In this document: positions 42,923 to 49,859 of the stretch, piece after piece
How the letters are laid out: every line of letters starts with the position of its first letter
How positions within the stretch are numbered: the stretch's first letter is position 1
Source of the DNA: Archangium sp.
Lineage (GTDB): Bacteria; Myxococcota; Myxococcia; Myxococcales; Myxococcaceae
Assembly (NCBI GenBank): GCA_030681645.1
Contig: JAUXRX010000025.1
Location: 124,001-188,000, forward strand
Reading direction: 5' to 3'
DNA length: 64,000 nucleotides
Program-made: the position numbers and the translations under genes
The notes under the pieces: model-generated
The model's database searches: none
What the model saw: only the letters and a program-made list of their open reading frames with translations
Told to the model about the DNA's origin: nothing

Positions 42923-43933
42923 ATGTCTGCCGATCTGGTCGCCCGCTTCGCTGCCGCGCTCGCCCACCGCCTCCCGCGCCTGGCCGCGCCGCACACCAGC
43001 GCGCTGCGCCTGTTCAACGGCTACACCGAGGGCTTCCCACGCGTCGCGGTCGATCTCTACGGCACCACGCTCGTGCTGCACGACGCCACCAGCGCGACCG
43101 GCGACAAGGCCGGCATGCTCGCGCTGATCGAGAACGCGCGCGCCGCGATGCCCTGGCTCACCGCGGTGCTGTGGAAGCGGCGCGAGTCGGCCAGCCAGGA
43201 CGAGCGCAACGGCAACCTGCTCTTCGGCACCGAAGACGCGCTCACCCGGAAGGTCCAGGAAGACGGCGTCTGGTACACGACGCGGCTCACGCTCAACCGC
43301 GACTCGAGCCTGTACCTCGACACCGCGCCGCTGCGGGCGTGGGCGAAGCGGACCCTCAAGGGCAAGCGGGTGCTCAACGCCTTCGCGTACACCGGCAGCC
43401 TCGGGGTGGCCGCGATGGCGGGCGGGGCCGAGACCGTGCTGCACAACGATCTCAACAACGCCTTTCTCACTGTCGCCAAGGACAGCTACGCGCTCAACCG
43501 CTTCCCCGTGGCGCGGAAGGACTTCTGGCCCGGCGACTTCTTCGACGTGATCGGCCGCCTCAAGAAGGAACCCCTCTTCGACTGCATCTTCGTCGACCCG
43601 CCGTTCTTCTCCGTGACGGAGAAGGGCCGCGTCGATCTCGAGCAGGACATGGAGCGGCTGCTCAACAAGGTGCGCCCACTGGTCGCGCACCAGGGCTGGC
43701 TGGTGGCGATCAACAACGGCGTGTTCGTCTCGGGCGCGGACTTCATGAACTCGCTCGACGCGGTGTGCGCGGGTGGCTACCTCAAGCTCGCCGAGCGCAT
43801 CGACGTACCGGACGACTTCGTGGGCTACCCCGACACGAAGCAGGGCTCGCTGCCGGTCGATCCGGCTCCCTTCAATCACTCGACCAAGATGGCGGTGCTC
43901 GCGGTGACTCGCAAAGACGGCCGCACCCGCTGA
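42923..43933 (+). CDS. class I SAM-dependent methyltransferase, RlmI-like
   Basis: Protein of 336 residues. An N-terminal domain (LRLFNGYTEGFPRVAVDLYGTTLVLHD) leads to a methyltransferase domain: VLNAFAYTGSLGVAAMAGGAE (SAM loop), VLHNDLNN (acidic residue after beta-2) and FVDPPFFSVTEKG (DPPF motif, as in m5C and RlmI/RlmK rRNA methyltransferases). An rRNA substrate is likely by family. The last 58 bases overlap antisense the end of the exosortase-associated gene. Confidence 0.9.
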   Translation: MSADLVARFAAALAHRLPRLAAPHTSALRLFNGYTEGFPRVAVDLYGTTLVLHDATSATGDKAGMLALIENARAAMPWLTAVLWKRRESASQDERNGNLLFGTEDALTRKVQEDGVWYTTRLTLNRDSSLYLDTAPLRAWAKRTLKGKRVLNAFAYTGSLGVAAMAGGAETVLHNDLNNAFLTVAKDSYALNRFPVARKDFWPGDFFDVIGRLKKEPLFDCIFVDPPFFSVTEKGRVDLEQDMERLLNKVRPLVAHQGWLVAINNGVFVSGADFMNSLDAVCAGGYLKLAERIDVPDDFVGYPDTKQGSLPVDPAPFNHSTKMAVLAVTRKDGRTR

Positions 43934-44406
43934 GCGCTGAGCGAGAGCCCGAAGATCAACAGCGCCACGAACTGGCGCCCTCCGTTGAAGTAGAGGAACA
44001 AGACGAAGGGCTCCTCTTGCTGCAGCGCCTCCCGCACGCTCAGCGACAGCAACAGCGGGAGATCGAGGCACATCACCGCCAGCAGCGGTCCCAGGGCGAT
44101 CGCCAGCGCCCTCAACCGCTCGCGCGACGAGGTGAAGGGCCACGCCGCCAGCAGCGCAAGGACGAGGATGGGGGCGGTGAACCCGAAGCCATCGGTCGTC
44201 TTCGCGTGGAGCGACTGCACCGGCCTGGCCCTCGTCACCAGTGCGAGGTCGACCCAGGACGGCTCGACGGAAAGCGACTCCACCCGGTACGCCGGCAGGA
44301 GCAGCTCCACTCCCGCCGTGAACGCGGGCGTCAGCGCGCGCAAGACCGGCACCTGGAGCAGGTACACGGCCGCGCAGAGCACCGCCCAGGCCAGCGCGCC
44401 CCGCAT
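43876..44406 (-). CDS. exosortase-H-associated membrane protein
   Basis: Protein of 176 residues with about four membrane segments (RGALAWAVLCAAVYLLQVPVLRAL; ILVLALLAAWPF; ALAIALGPLLAVMCLDLPLLLSL; LFLYFNGGRQFVALLIFGLSL) and one periplasmic loop. It directly follows the exosortase gene; a TTG at 44424 overlapping the exosortase stop (TTGA) is an alternative start. Exosortase H genes are often followed by a small membrane partner of this size, which fits by position. Its biochemical role is unknown. Confidence 0.75.
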   Translation of the reverse strand: MRGALAWAVLCAAVYLLQVPVLRALTPAFTAGVELLLPAYRVESLSVEPSWVDLALVTRARPVQSLHAKTTDGFGFTAPILVLALLAAWPFTSSRERLRALAIALGPLLAVMCLDLPLLLSLSVREALQQEEPFVLFLYFNGGRQFVALLIFGLSLSAQRVRPSLRVTASTAILVE

Positions 44407-44420
44407 CAGGACCGCGCGCG

Positions 44421-44951
44421 TCAAGGCCGGGGCCTCGCCAGTGCTCCGCTCCACCCGAGGAAGAAGGCGCCGCCGACCAGGATGAAGAACGTCTGGCCCA
44501 CGTACTCGTGCATGAAGGCGAAGGCCCCCGGGGCACTGCGCTGCACGTAATAGAGGGTCACGATGCGCACGAGGTTGCTGACGTAGAGCAGGGGGAGGCC
44601 CAGCAGCACGCCCTGCGCCTTGCGTTTCCAGCCAGCGGGGAAGGCGAGCACGGCCGAGAGCAGCAACAGCACCCCGTCGACGCCATCGCAGCCCTGGCCG
44701 ATGAGGAGGCTGGTGGTGCCCTGGATGCGGTTGGCCCTCGCGGCAGCGTGCTCTGCGGGGGTGAGCAGGTTGATCAACCCAGCGCTCGCCTGGGTGCTGA
44801 GCACCCCGACCATCACCGGCGCGGTGCGCTCGCGCGTCGCCTGGTGCAGCCGGCTGGTGGCGAGGAAGACCACCGCGAACCCGAGGAGGAAGCGCAGCCA
44901 CCGGAAATCGAACGACGCGACCGGGCCAGGCTGCTGAAGGGTCCGTGCCAT
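44421..44951 (-). CDS. xrtH: exosortase H (XrtH), transpeptidase-like sorting enzyme
   Basis: Polytopic membrane enzyme of 176 residues. The exosortase triad is present: Cys88 (IGQGCDGVDG), Arg129 (LYVSNLVRIVTLYYV) and His148 (AFMHEYVGQTFF). These with the short length and the IPTL-CTERM neighbour point to XrtH, which processes proteins ending in the IPTLxxWG tail. It starts one base after the substrate gene's stop side and is coupled to the membrane partner downstream. Acts in the inner membrane on exported substrates. Confidence 0.9.
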   Translation of the reverse strand: MARTLQQPGPVASFDFRWLRFLLGFAVVFLATSRLHQATRERTAPVMVGVLSTQASAGLINLLTPAEHAAARANRIQGTTSLLIGQGCDGVDGVLLLLSAVLAFPAGWKRKAQGVLLGLPLLYVSNLVRIVTLYYVQRSAPGAFAFMHEYVGQTFFILVGGAFFLGWSGALARPRP

Positions 44952-44952
44952 G

Positions 44953-46068
44953 TCACGCCGCCTGCCTCAGCTGCTGCCGCCGGAGCGAGAGGAAGGCGCC
45001 CCCCGCCATGATCGCGGTGAAGATGATCATTCCCCACTCGCTCAGCGTCGGCACGGCACCCAGGCAGTCGCCGCTGGAGAGCGTCAGCCCGTTGTCGCAG
45101 GTAGTGCAGGCGGTGGCGCTCGAGCAGGTGCTGCAGCCCGTCTCGCACGCCGAGACCTGCACGCTCTTGGTGCCCGACAGCGTCGGCGTCGGGTCTCCCG
45201 GCATGCCGCCGTACTCGCAGACGTAGCCCTGGATCAGCGCGCCGATGTTGTCGTCGTAGTCGTTCCACGTACCGTCGGAGAAGAAGTGGGCGTACTGCTC
45301 GATGCCCGCGTTGGTGTTCGGTTCCCAGGTGTCCCAGTTCGAATAGAGCCCTCCGATCGCCACGCCGCCTCCGTTGAACCCGCCCATGGTGGTCTGGGTG
45401 AAGAAGTCGGTGGTCGCCTCGGGGCCCGTCACCCAACTCCAGGTGCGGGGCACGGTGAAGATCGACGCCGAGGCGCCCATCCAGCCAGTGCCGACCAGCT
45501 TCGACCGGATGAAGTCGTTCTCACCCGCGCTGGTGACGGTGACCAGGTAGCCCTGCAGGCCGAAGTAGGTGCGCCCCTCGGCCGCGGTCTTTGCCGCCGT
45601 CCAGGTGATGCTGCTGGCCGAGACGAACTCGTAATAGTGGCCGGTCGTCGGGAAGAAGAGGCTCGACGAGCTCAGCGAGAAGGTGATCTGCCGAACCCCC
45701 GCGGTGGGGTTGTTGGCCTGCGTATTCTGGTACTTCACCGTGCGCAGCACCGTCTGAAACGTCGCAGCTGATGCGGTGCCGCTGAGGGTGAGGATGCCGG
45801 TGGCCGCGCTGTACGAGCCGGTGATACCAAGCTGGTTGGTGACGCTCAGCACGTCCTCCGACGGCACCAGCCCACTGGTGATGCTCACCCGCGCGCCGGC
45901 GATGTCGGGTCCGATCGGGTCGACCAGCGTCAGCGTGGGGTCGATGGGGACTGCGGCCGCGTCTTCGAGAAACGCGGTGCTGCCGCCTGACGAGGTGAAG
46001 GTCGGTACGCCCAGGGTGACGAACGGGAACAACACGACCAGCCCGAGCATCGAACGACCTGTTTTCAT
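44953..46068 (-). CDS. IPTL-CTERM sorted protein with C-type lectin-like domain
   Basis: Protein of 371 residues: signal peptide (MLGLVVLFPFVTLGVPTF), a cadherin-like repeat (residues ~30-130, AGARVSITSGLVPSEDVLSV, GTASAATFQTVLRTVKYQN), a C-type lectin-like domain (~143-290: HYYEFVSASSITWTAAKTAAE, WSWVTGP, NWDTWEPNTNAGIEQYAHF, WNDYDDN, YVCEYGG), a Cys-rich stretch, and a sorting tail from 339: VPTLSEWG, hydrophobic helix, RRQQLR. The tail fits the IPTLxxWG motif and the neighbour is the matching exosortase, so it is its dedicated substrate. Likely a surface sugar-binding or adhesion protein. Confidence 0.9.
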   Translation of the reverse strand: MKTGRSMLGLVVLFPFVTLGVPTFTSSGGSTAFLEDAAAVPIDPTLTLVDPIGPDIAGARVSITSGLVPSEDVLSVTNQLGITGSYSAATGILTLSGTASAATFQTVLRTVKYQNTQANNPTAGVRQITFSLSSSSLFFPTTGHYYEFVSASSITWTAAKTAAEGRTYFGLQGYLVTVTSAGENDFIRSKLVGTGWMGASASIFTVPRTWSWVTGPEATTDFFTQTTMGGFNGGGVAIGGLYSNWDTWEPNTNAGIEQYAHFFSDGTWNDYDDNIGALIQGYVCEYGGMPGDPTPTLSGTKSVQVSACETGCSTCSSATACTTCDNGLTLSSGDCLGAVPTLSEWGMIIFTAIMAGGAFLSLRRQQLRQAA

Positions 46069-46226
46069 GACTTCGACTCCCCTGGCGTGACGTCGACGCG
46101 ATGCGCGACGGCACCCGGGGCCTCAGCATCAGCCGATCCACACGAACATCCCTGAGATTGCTCGGCGTCCGCGCTCCTGCCGGTGTCCGGGTCGCGCCAA
46201 TGAGGTCTGCGTCAACCTCACGCGCG

Positions 46227-46251
46227 CTTGACGATCATGATCAGCCTCAAG
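46227..46251. promoter_or_regulatory. nested palindrome upstream of the IPTL-CTERM/xrtH operon
   Basis: CTTGA (46227) and TCAAG (46247) flank the perfect 10-base palindrome GATCATGATC (46233-46242). It lies about 160 bases upstream of the substrate gene and about 20 downstream of the arsenate-reductase-like gene, so it could be an operator, a terminator hairpin, or chance. No other feature was seen in this 204-base gap. Confidence 0.3.
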
Positions 46252-46272
46252 TGCGCTCGTCTCCCTCGTCGC

Positions 46273-46632
46273 TCAGCGCGGAAACGCGCCCGCCCACTCG
46301 TCTTCCTTGAACCCGACGAGCACCGTCTCGCCCATCACCAGCACCGGCCGCTTCACCAGCTTGCCGTCAGCCGAGAGGAGCTTCTTCACCTCGGCATCAC
46401 TCGCTGCGTCGATCTTCGCCTTGCCCAGCGCGCGGTAGCTCAGCCCCGACGTGTTGAGCCACTTCTTGACCGGCTTGCCGCTCTTGCCGATCCACTGCTC
46501 GAGCTCGGCCTTCGTGGGCGGCTCGTCGACGATGGCGCGCACGTCGGCTTCCACGCCGCGGGCCGCGAGCCACTTCAGGGCCTTCTTGCAGGTGGAACAG
46601 CCGGAATAGGACAGGATCAAGGGCTTCTTCAT
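46273..46632 (-). CDS. ArsC/Spx family thioredoxin-fold protein
   Basis: Protein of 119 residues with the ArsC/Spx/YffB pattern: ILSYSGCSTCKKALKWLAARGV (CxxC redox site), WLNTSGLSYRAL, and KRPVLVMGETVLVGFKEDEW. It is closest in layout to the arsenate-reductase-like Spx/MgsR/YffB branch; whether it reduces arsenate is unclear since no ars genes are near. ATG 46632 gives the standard N-terminus; upstream open frame is shadow. Confidence 0.88.
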   Translation of the reverse strand: MKKPLILSYSGCSTCKKALKWLAARGVEADVRAIVDEPPTKAELEQWIGKSGKPVKKWLNTSGLSYRALGKAKIDAASDAEVKKLLSADGKLVKRPVLVMGETVLVGFKEDEWAGAFPR

Positions 46633-46696
46633 CCGACTGAGGGTAGCTGAACGTTTCGGCTTTTGTCCGGCGCGCCGTGCGCTACGAACCCGACCC

Positions 46697-47323
46697 ATGG
46701 CCAGGAAAATCCTCGGTGTGCTCGCAGCGCTGATTGCGGTGTTCGTCATCGTCGTCGCCACGCGTCCGGCGACCTTCGAGATCAAGCGGTCGCTCTTGAT
46801 CAACGCCCCGCCTGACGTGGTCTTCGCGCAGGTGAACGACTTCAAGGCGTGGAACGCCTGGAGCCCGTGGGACCACATGGACCCCGCGATGAAGCGCACC
46901 TACGGCGACGTGCCGTCGGGTGTCGGCGCGAGCTACCACTGGGTCGGCAACAAGGACGTCGGCGAGGGCAGCATGAAGATCACCGACGCGAAGCCCGGCG
47001 AACACCTCGGCCTCGATCTCGACTTCATCGCGCCGTTCGCCGCGAAGAACCGCACCGACTTCGACTTCGTGAAGACCGGCGAAGGCACCACCGTCACCTG
47101 GGCCATGACCGGCACGAACAACTTCATGAGCAAGGCCGCGAGCCTCTTCATGGACATGGACAAGATGGTCGGCGCCGACTTCGAGAAGGGCCTCGCGTCG
47201 ATGAAGGGCATCGCCGAAGAGGCCGCGAAGAAGGCCGCCGCTGATGCGAAGGCCGCCGCTGATGCCGCCGCTGCCGCTGCTCCTCCCGCTGACGCCGCCG
47301 CCGTCGACGCCGGCACGCCGTGA
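46697..47323 (+). CDS. SRPBCC family (polyketide cyclase/START-like) protein, membrane anchored
   Basis: Protein of 208 residues. N-terminal membrane segment (ILGVLAALIAVFVIVVATRP), then an SRPBCC fold: FEIKRSLLINAPPDVVFAQVNDFKAWNAWSPWDHMDPAMKRTYGD and GVGASYHWVGNKDVGEGSM. The C-terminus is a run of Ala/Asp/Lys ending in PPADAAAVDAGTP. The fold binds a hydrophobic ligand; the ligand is unknown. The next gene overlaps its stop (GTGA). Confidence 0.88.
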   Translation: MARKILGVLAALIAVFVIVVATRPATFEIKRSLLINAPPDVVFAQVNDFKAWNAWSPWDHMDPAMKRTYGDVPSGVGASYHWVGNKDVGEGSMKITDAKPGEHLGLDLDFIAPFAAKNRTDFDFVKTGEGTTVTWAMTGTNNFMSKAASLFMDMDKMVGADFEKGLASMKGIAEEAAKKAAADAKAAADAAAAAAPPADAAAVDAGTP

Positions 47324-47919
47324 CGCTGCAGTTCGACGAGGCCTACTACCGCCGGTTCTACAAAGATCCGTCGACGCGGGTGTACGACCAGAAGCGCCAC
47401 GCGAAGCTCATCTCGGGCATCGTGGGCCTCATCGAGTGGTTCGGGCTCGAGCTCACCGACGTGCTCGACGTGGGCGCCGGCCTGGGCTGGTGGGGCCAGT
47501 GGCTCAAGAAGCACCGCAAGGGCGTGAAGGTGCTCTCCACCGAGCTCGAGCGCGACATCTGCCGCAAGTACGGACACCAGCAGGCCGACGTCACCACCTT
47601 CCGCCTCGACCGGCAGTTCGATCTCGTCATCTGCCAGGGCGTGCTCCCCTACCTCGACGCGACCGGCGCGGAGGCAGGCATCGAGAACCTGGCCTCGATG
47701 TGCGGCGGCTTCCTCTACCTCGAGGCGATCACCCGCGATGACATGAAGGACGCGATCGACGCCCACCGCACCGACCTCCGCGTCGAGCTGCGGCCCGCCG
47801 CCTGGTACCGCAAGCGCCTCGCGCCGCACTTCCGCGAGGTCGGCGCAGGGCTCTACGCCGCGCGCCGCGCGCACCTGCCGTTCTTCGCGCTCGAGGCGCC
47901 GCGCGACGTGCGTCGGTGA
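47320..47919 (+). CDS. class I SAM-dependent methyltransferase
   Basis: Protein of 199 residues with GTG start. SAM site VLDVGAGLGWWGQWL, acidic residue in VLSTELERD, motif DLVICQGVLPYLD, and LYLEAITRDDM after beta-5. Resembles small-molecule methyltransferases; substrate unknown. Coupled on both sides, to the SRPBCC gene and the DoxX-like gene. Confidence 0.88.
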   Translation: MTLQFDEAYYRRFYKDPSTRVYDQKRHAKLISGIVGLIEWFGLELTDVLDVGAGLGWWGQWLKKHRKGVKVLSTELERDICRKYGHQQADVTTFRLDRQFDLVICQGVLPYLDATGAEAGIENLASMCGGFLYLEAITRDDMKDAIDAHRTDLRVELRPAAWYRKRLAPHFREVGAGLYAARRAHLPFFALEAPRDVRR

Positions 47920-48272
47920 TGGCCGTCCTGAAGTGGCTGCTGGCCGGCGTGATGACCTTCGCGGGCGTGATGCACTTCGTCGCCCCGAAGGGCTACGTGA
48001 AGATCATGCCGAGGTGGCTGCCCGCGCCGGCGGCCCTCGTGGCGATCTCCGGCGTCTTCGAGATCCTCGGGGGAATCGGTCTCCTCATCCCCGCGACGCA
48101 GCGCTTCGCGGCCTGGGGCCTGATCGCGCTGTTCGTCGCCGTGTTCCCGGCCAACGTGAACATGGCGGTCAACCGCATTCCGCTGGGGAAGAAGCCCATG
48201 CCCACCTGGGCGCTCTGGGCGCGGCTCCCACTGCAGGCGGTGTTCATCGCGTGGGCGTGGCTGTTCACCTGA
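47919..48272 (+). CDS. DoxX family membrane protein
   Basis: Protein of 117 residues with four membrane segments, matching DoxX/DUF4870-like proteins: LKWLLAGVMTFAGVMHFVAPKGYVKIMPRWLPAP, then EILGGIGLLIPATQRFAAWGL, PANVNMAVNRIPLGK. ATG overlaps the previous stop (TGATG). Function in this branch is not settled. A terminator-like palindrome follows 48 bases after its stop. Confidence 0.88.
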   Translation: MAVLKWLLAGVMTFAGVMHFVAPKGYVKIMPRWLPAPAALVAISGVFEILGGIGLLIPATQRFAAWGLIALFVAVFPANVNMAVNRIPLGKKPMPTWALWARLPLQAVFIAWAWLFT

Positions 48273-48281
48273 TCCCCTGGC

Positions 48282-48301
48282 TTCGCCCCCCGTTTCGGAA
48301 G
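48282..48301. repeat. direct repeat flanking the palindromic element, left
   Basis: TTCGCCCCCCgTTTCGGAAG. The same sequence, less one G, recurs at 48386-48404. The two copies bracket the palindrome at 48301-48349. Confidence 0.7.
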
Positions 48302-48349
48302 GAAGAAAAGGGAATAAATGGGGACAGGCTGCCTGTCCCCTTTTCTTCC
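48301..48349. terminator. palindrome GGGGACAGGC/GCCTGTCCCC with T-rich tail, terminator-like
   Basis: A 10-base perfect stem (48320-48329 with 48331-48340) is followed by TTTTCTT, and an outer 9-base arm (GGAAGAAAA at 48301, TTTTCTTCC at 48341) can extend it. It lies after the DoxX gene and fits a rho-independent terminator, and shares the GGGGACAGGCTGC core with the 24-bp inverted repeats at 3768 and 4816, so it may be a repeat acting as terminator. Confidence 0.6.
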
Positions 48350-48385
48350 AATCAACCCCTCTCGGGCTGAACGGTTCGCGCTGGA

Positions 48386-48404
48386 TTCGCCCCCCTTTCG
48401 GAAG
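48386..48404. repeat. direct repeat flanking the palindromic element, right
   Basis: TTCGCCCCCCTTTCGGAAG, second copy of the repeat at 48282-48301, ending 4 bases before the GTG start of modB. Confidence 0.7.
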
Positions 48405-48408
48405 CAAC

Positions 48409-49074
48409 GTGCCCGCCGTGCTGCTCGAGCCCCTCGCGTTGTCGCTTCAGATCGCCGTGGTGGCGACGCTGCTGGCAGGCGTGGGTGCGCTCTCGCTCAT
48501 CGCGCTCACCCACGGAAAGCGCATCGCGAGCGTCGTCGACGCGGTGCTCACCGCGCCGCTGGTGCTCCCGCCCACGGTGCTCGGCTACTACCTGCTCATC
48601 TCGCTGGGCCGCCGCAGCGCGCTGGGCGGACTGTGGGAAGCGCTCACGGGCAGCTCCTTCGTCTTCACCCGCACCGGCGCGGTGATCGCCGCCACCATCA
48701 CCGCGCTCCCGCTGGTGCTGCAGAGCGCTCGCGCCGCCATCGACGCCGTCGATCCGGTGCTGCTCGACGCCGCGCGCACGCTGGGAGCGACCCGGCTGGG
48801 AGCGCTCGCCCGGGTGGCCCTGCCCCTCGCCTCCCGTGGCGTCGCGGCCGGCCTGCTCCTGGGCTTCGCGCGGGCGTGCGGCGACTTCGGCGTCACGTTG
48901 ATGATCGCCGGCAACATTCCCGGCGAGACCCAGACCGCGGCCCTCGCGCTCTATGACGCCGTGCTCGCGGGCCGCGACGCCGACGCACGCGCGCTGGCGA
49001 TCGCGCTCACCTTGCTGGCCGTGGTGCTGATCGCCTCGGTGCAGTGGCTGGGGAGGCGTCCCCATGCGCGGTGA
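48409..49074 (+). CDS. modB: molybdate ABC transporter permease ModB
   Basis: Permease of 221 residues with about five membrane segments and the ModB loops LTAPLVLPPTVLGYYLLISLG and DAARTLGATRLGALARVALPLA (ATPase docking) and FARACGDFGVTLMIAGNIPGET, which is diagnostic of ModB. GTG start; the gene overlaps modC by 11 bases. modA, the molybdate-binding protein, is not next to it, unusually. Confidence 0.9.
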   Translation: MPAVLLEPLALSLQIAVVATLLAGVGALSLIALTHGKRIASVVDAVLTAPLVLPPTVLGYYLLISLGRRSALGGLWEALTGSSFVFTRTGAVIAATITALPLVLQSARAAIDAVDPVLLDAARTLGATRLGALARVALPLASRGVAAGLLLGFARACGDFGVTLMIAGNIPGETQTAALALYDAVLAGRDADARALAIALTLLAVVLIASVQWLGRRPHAR

Positions 49075-49675
49075 CGTGCTGCGCGCGAAGCTGCTGGCCC
49101 GGTTCGGCACCTTCTCGCTCGACCTGTCGCTGGAGGCGGGCGTCGGGGTCACCACCCTCTTCGGTCCCTCGGGGAGCGGGAAGACCTCGACCCTGCGGGC
49201 CATCGCCGGGCTCTTGAAGCTCGACGCGGGCTTCGTGCGCCTCAACGACACGAGCTGGGACTCGCTGCCTCCCGAGCGGCGCGAGGTCGGCTACGTATTC
49301 CAGACGTCCGCGCTCTTTCCTCATCTCACCGTCGAACAGAACGTGGCGTTCGGCGCGCGCTCGACCGAAGACGTCGCGCGGTGGATGGCGCGGCTCAAGC
49401 TCGAGAACGCCGCGGCGAGGAAGCCGGCGACGCTCTCGGGCGGAGAGGCGCAGCGGGTCGCGCTGGCTCGCGCGCTCGCTCGCAGTCCGCGGGTGCTGCT
49501 GCTCGACGAGCCGTTCTCTTCGCTCGACGCCAGGCTTCGGCAGGAACTCGTCGCCGAGCTGGGAGAGCTGGTCGAAGCGGAACAACTGGTGACCTTGCTC
49601 GTGACCCACGCTCGAGAAGAGGCCGAGCAGCTCGGTGGGCGGTTCCTGCACCTGGTGGCAGGGAGCGTAAAATGA
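49064..49675 (+). CDS. modC: molybdate ABC transporter ATP-binding protein ModC (short form)
   Basis: ATPase of 203 residues: Walker A FGPSGSGKTSTLRAIAG, Q-loop GYVFQTSALFPHLTV, signature LSGGEAQRVALARAL, Walker B VLLLDEPFSSLDARL, switch His in VTHAREEA. The C-terminal TOBE domain that binds molybdate and normally gives ~350 residues is missing. The stop overlaps the ATG of the small lipoprotein fragment (ATGA). Confidence 0.9.
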   Translation: MRGDVLRAKLLARFGTFSLDLSLEAGVGVTTLFGPSGSGKTSTLRAIAGLLKLDAGFVRLNDTSWDSLPPERREVGYVFQTSALFPHLTVEQNVAFGARSTEDVARWMARLKLENAAARKPATLSGGEAQRVALARALARSPRVLLLDEPFSSLDARLRQELVAELGELVEAEQLVTLLVTHAREEAEQLGGRFLHLVAGSVK

Positions 49676-49848
49676 AGCGCGCGCTCTTCGTCCTCCTCGC
49701 CATGACGGCCTGCGGCAGGTGCGGCCCGGGTCTGCGGCCTGCGGCGCCTGCGCTCACCTTCCCCCAGGACCTCGCGCTCGGAGAGGGCTTCGTCGTCCAG
49801 CCCCTGAGCGGCGAGGTGGAGATCGCCAACGAGGGTGAGGCGGCGTAG
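49672..49848 (+). CDS. short lipoprotein, possibly a truncated gene
   Basis: Short gene of 58 codons. The start is a lipoprotein signal (MKRALFVLLAMTACG), and the rest (ALTFPQDLALGEGFVVQPLSGEVEIANEGEAA) looks like the opening strands of a larger beta-sandwich, such as the HYDIN/choice-of-anchor-D proteins common in myxobacteria, then stops abruptly. It ends 11 bases from the stop of the convergent GGDEF/EAL gene. Probably a remnant left by deletion. Confidence 0.5.
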   Translation: MKRALFVLLAMTACGRCGPGLRPAAPALTFPQDLALGEGFVVQPLSGEVEIANEGEAA

Positions 49849-49859
49849 CGCCAGGGCCT

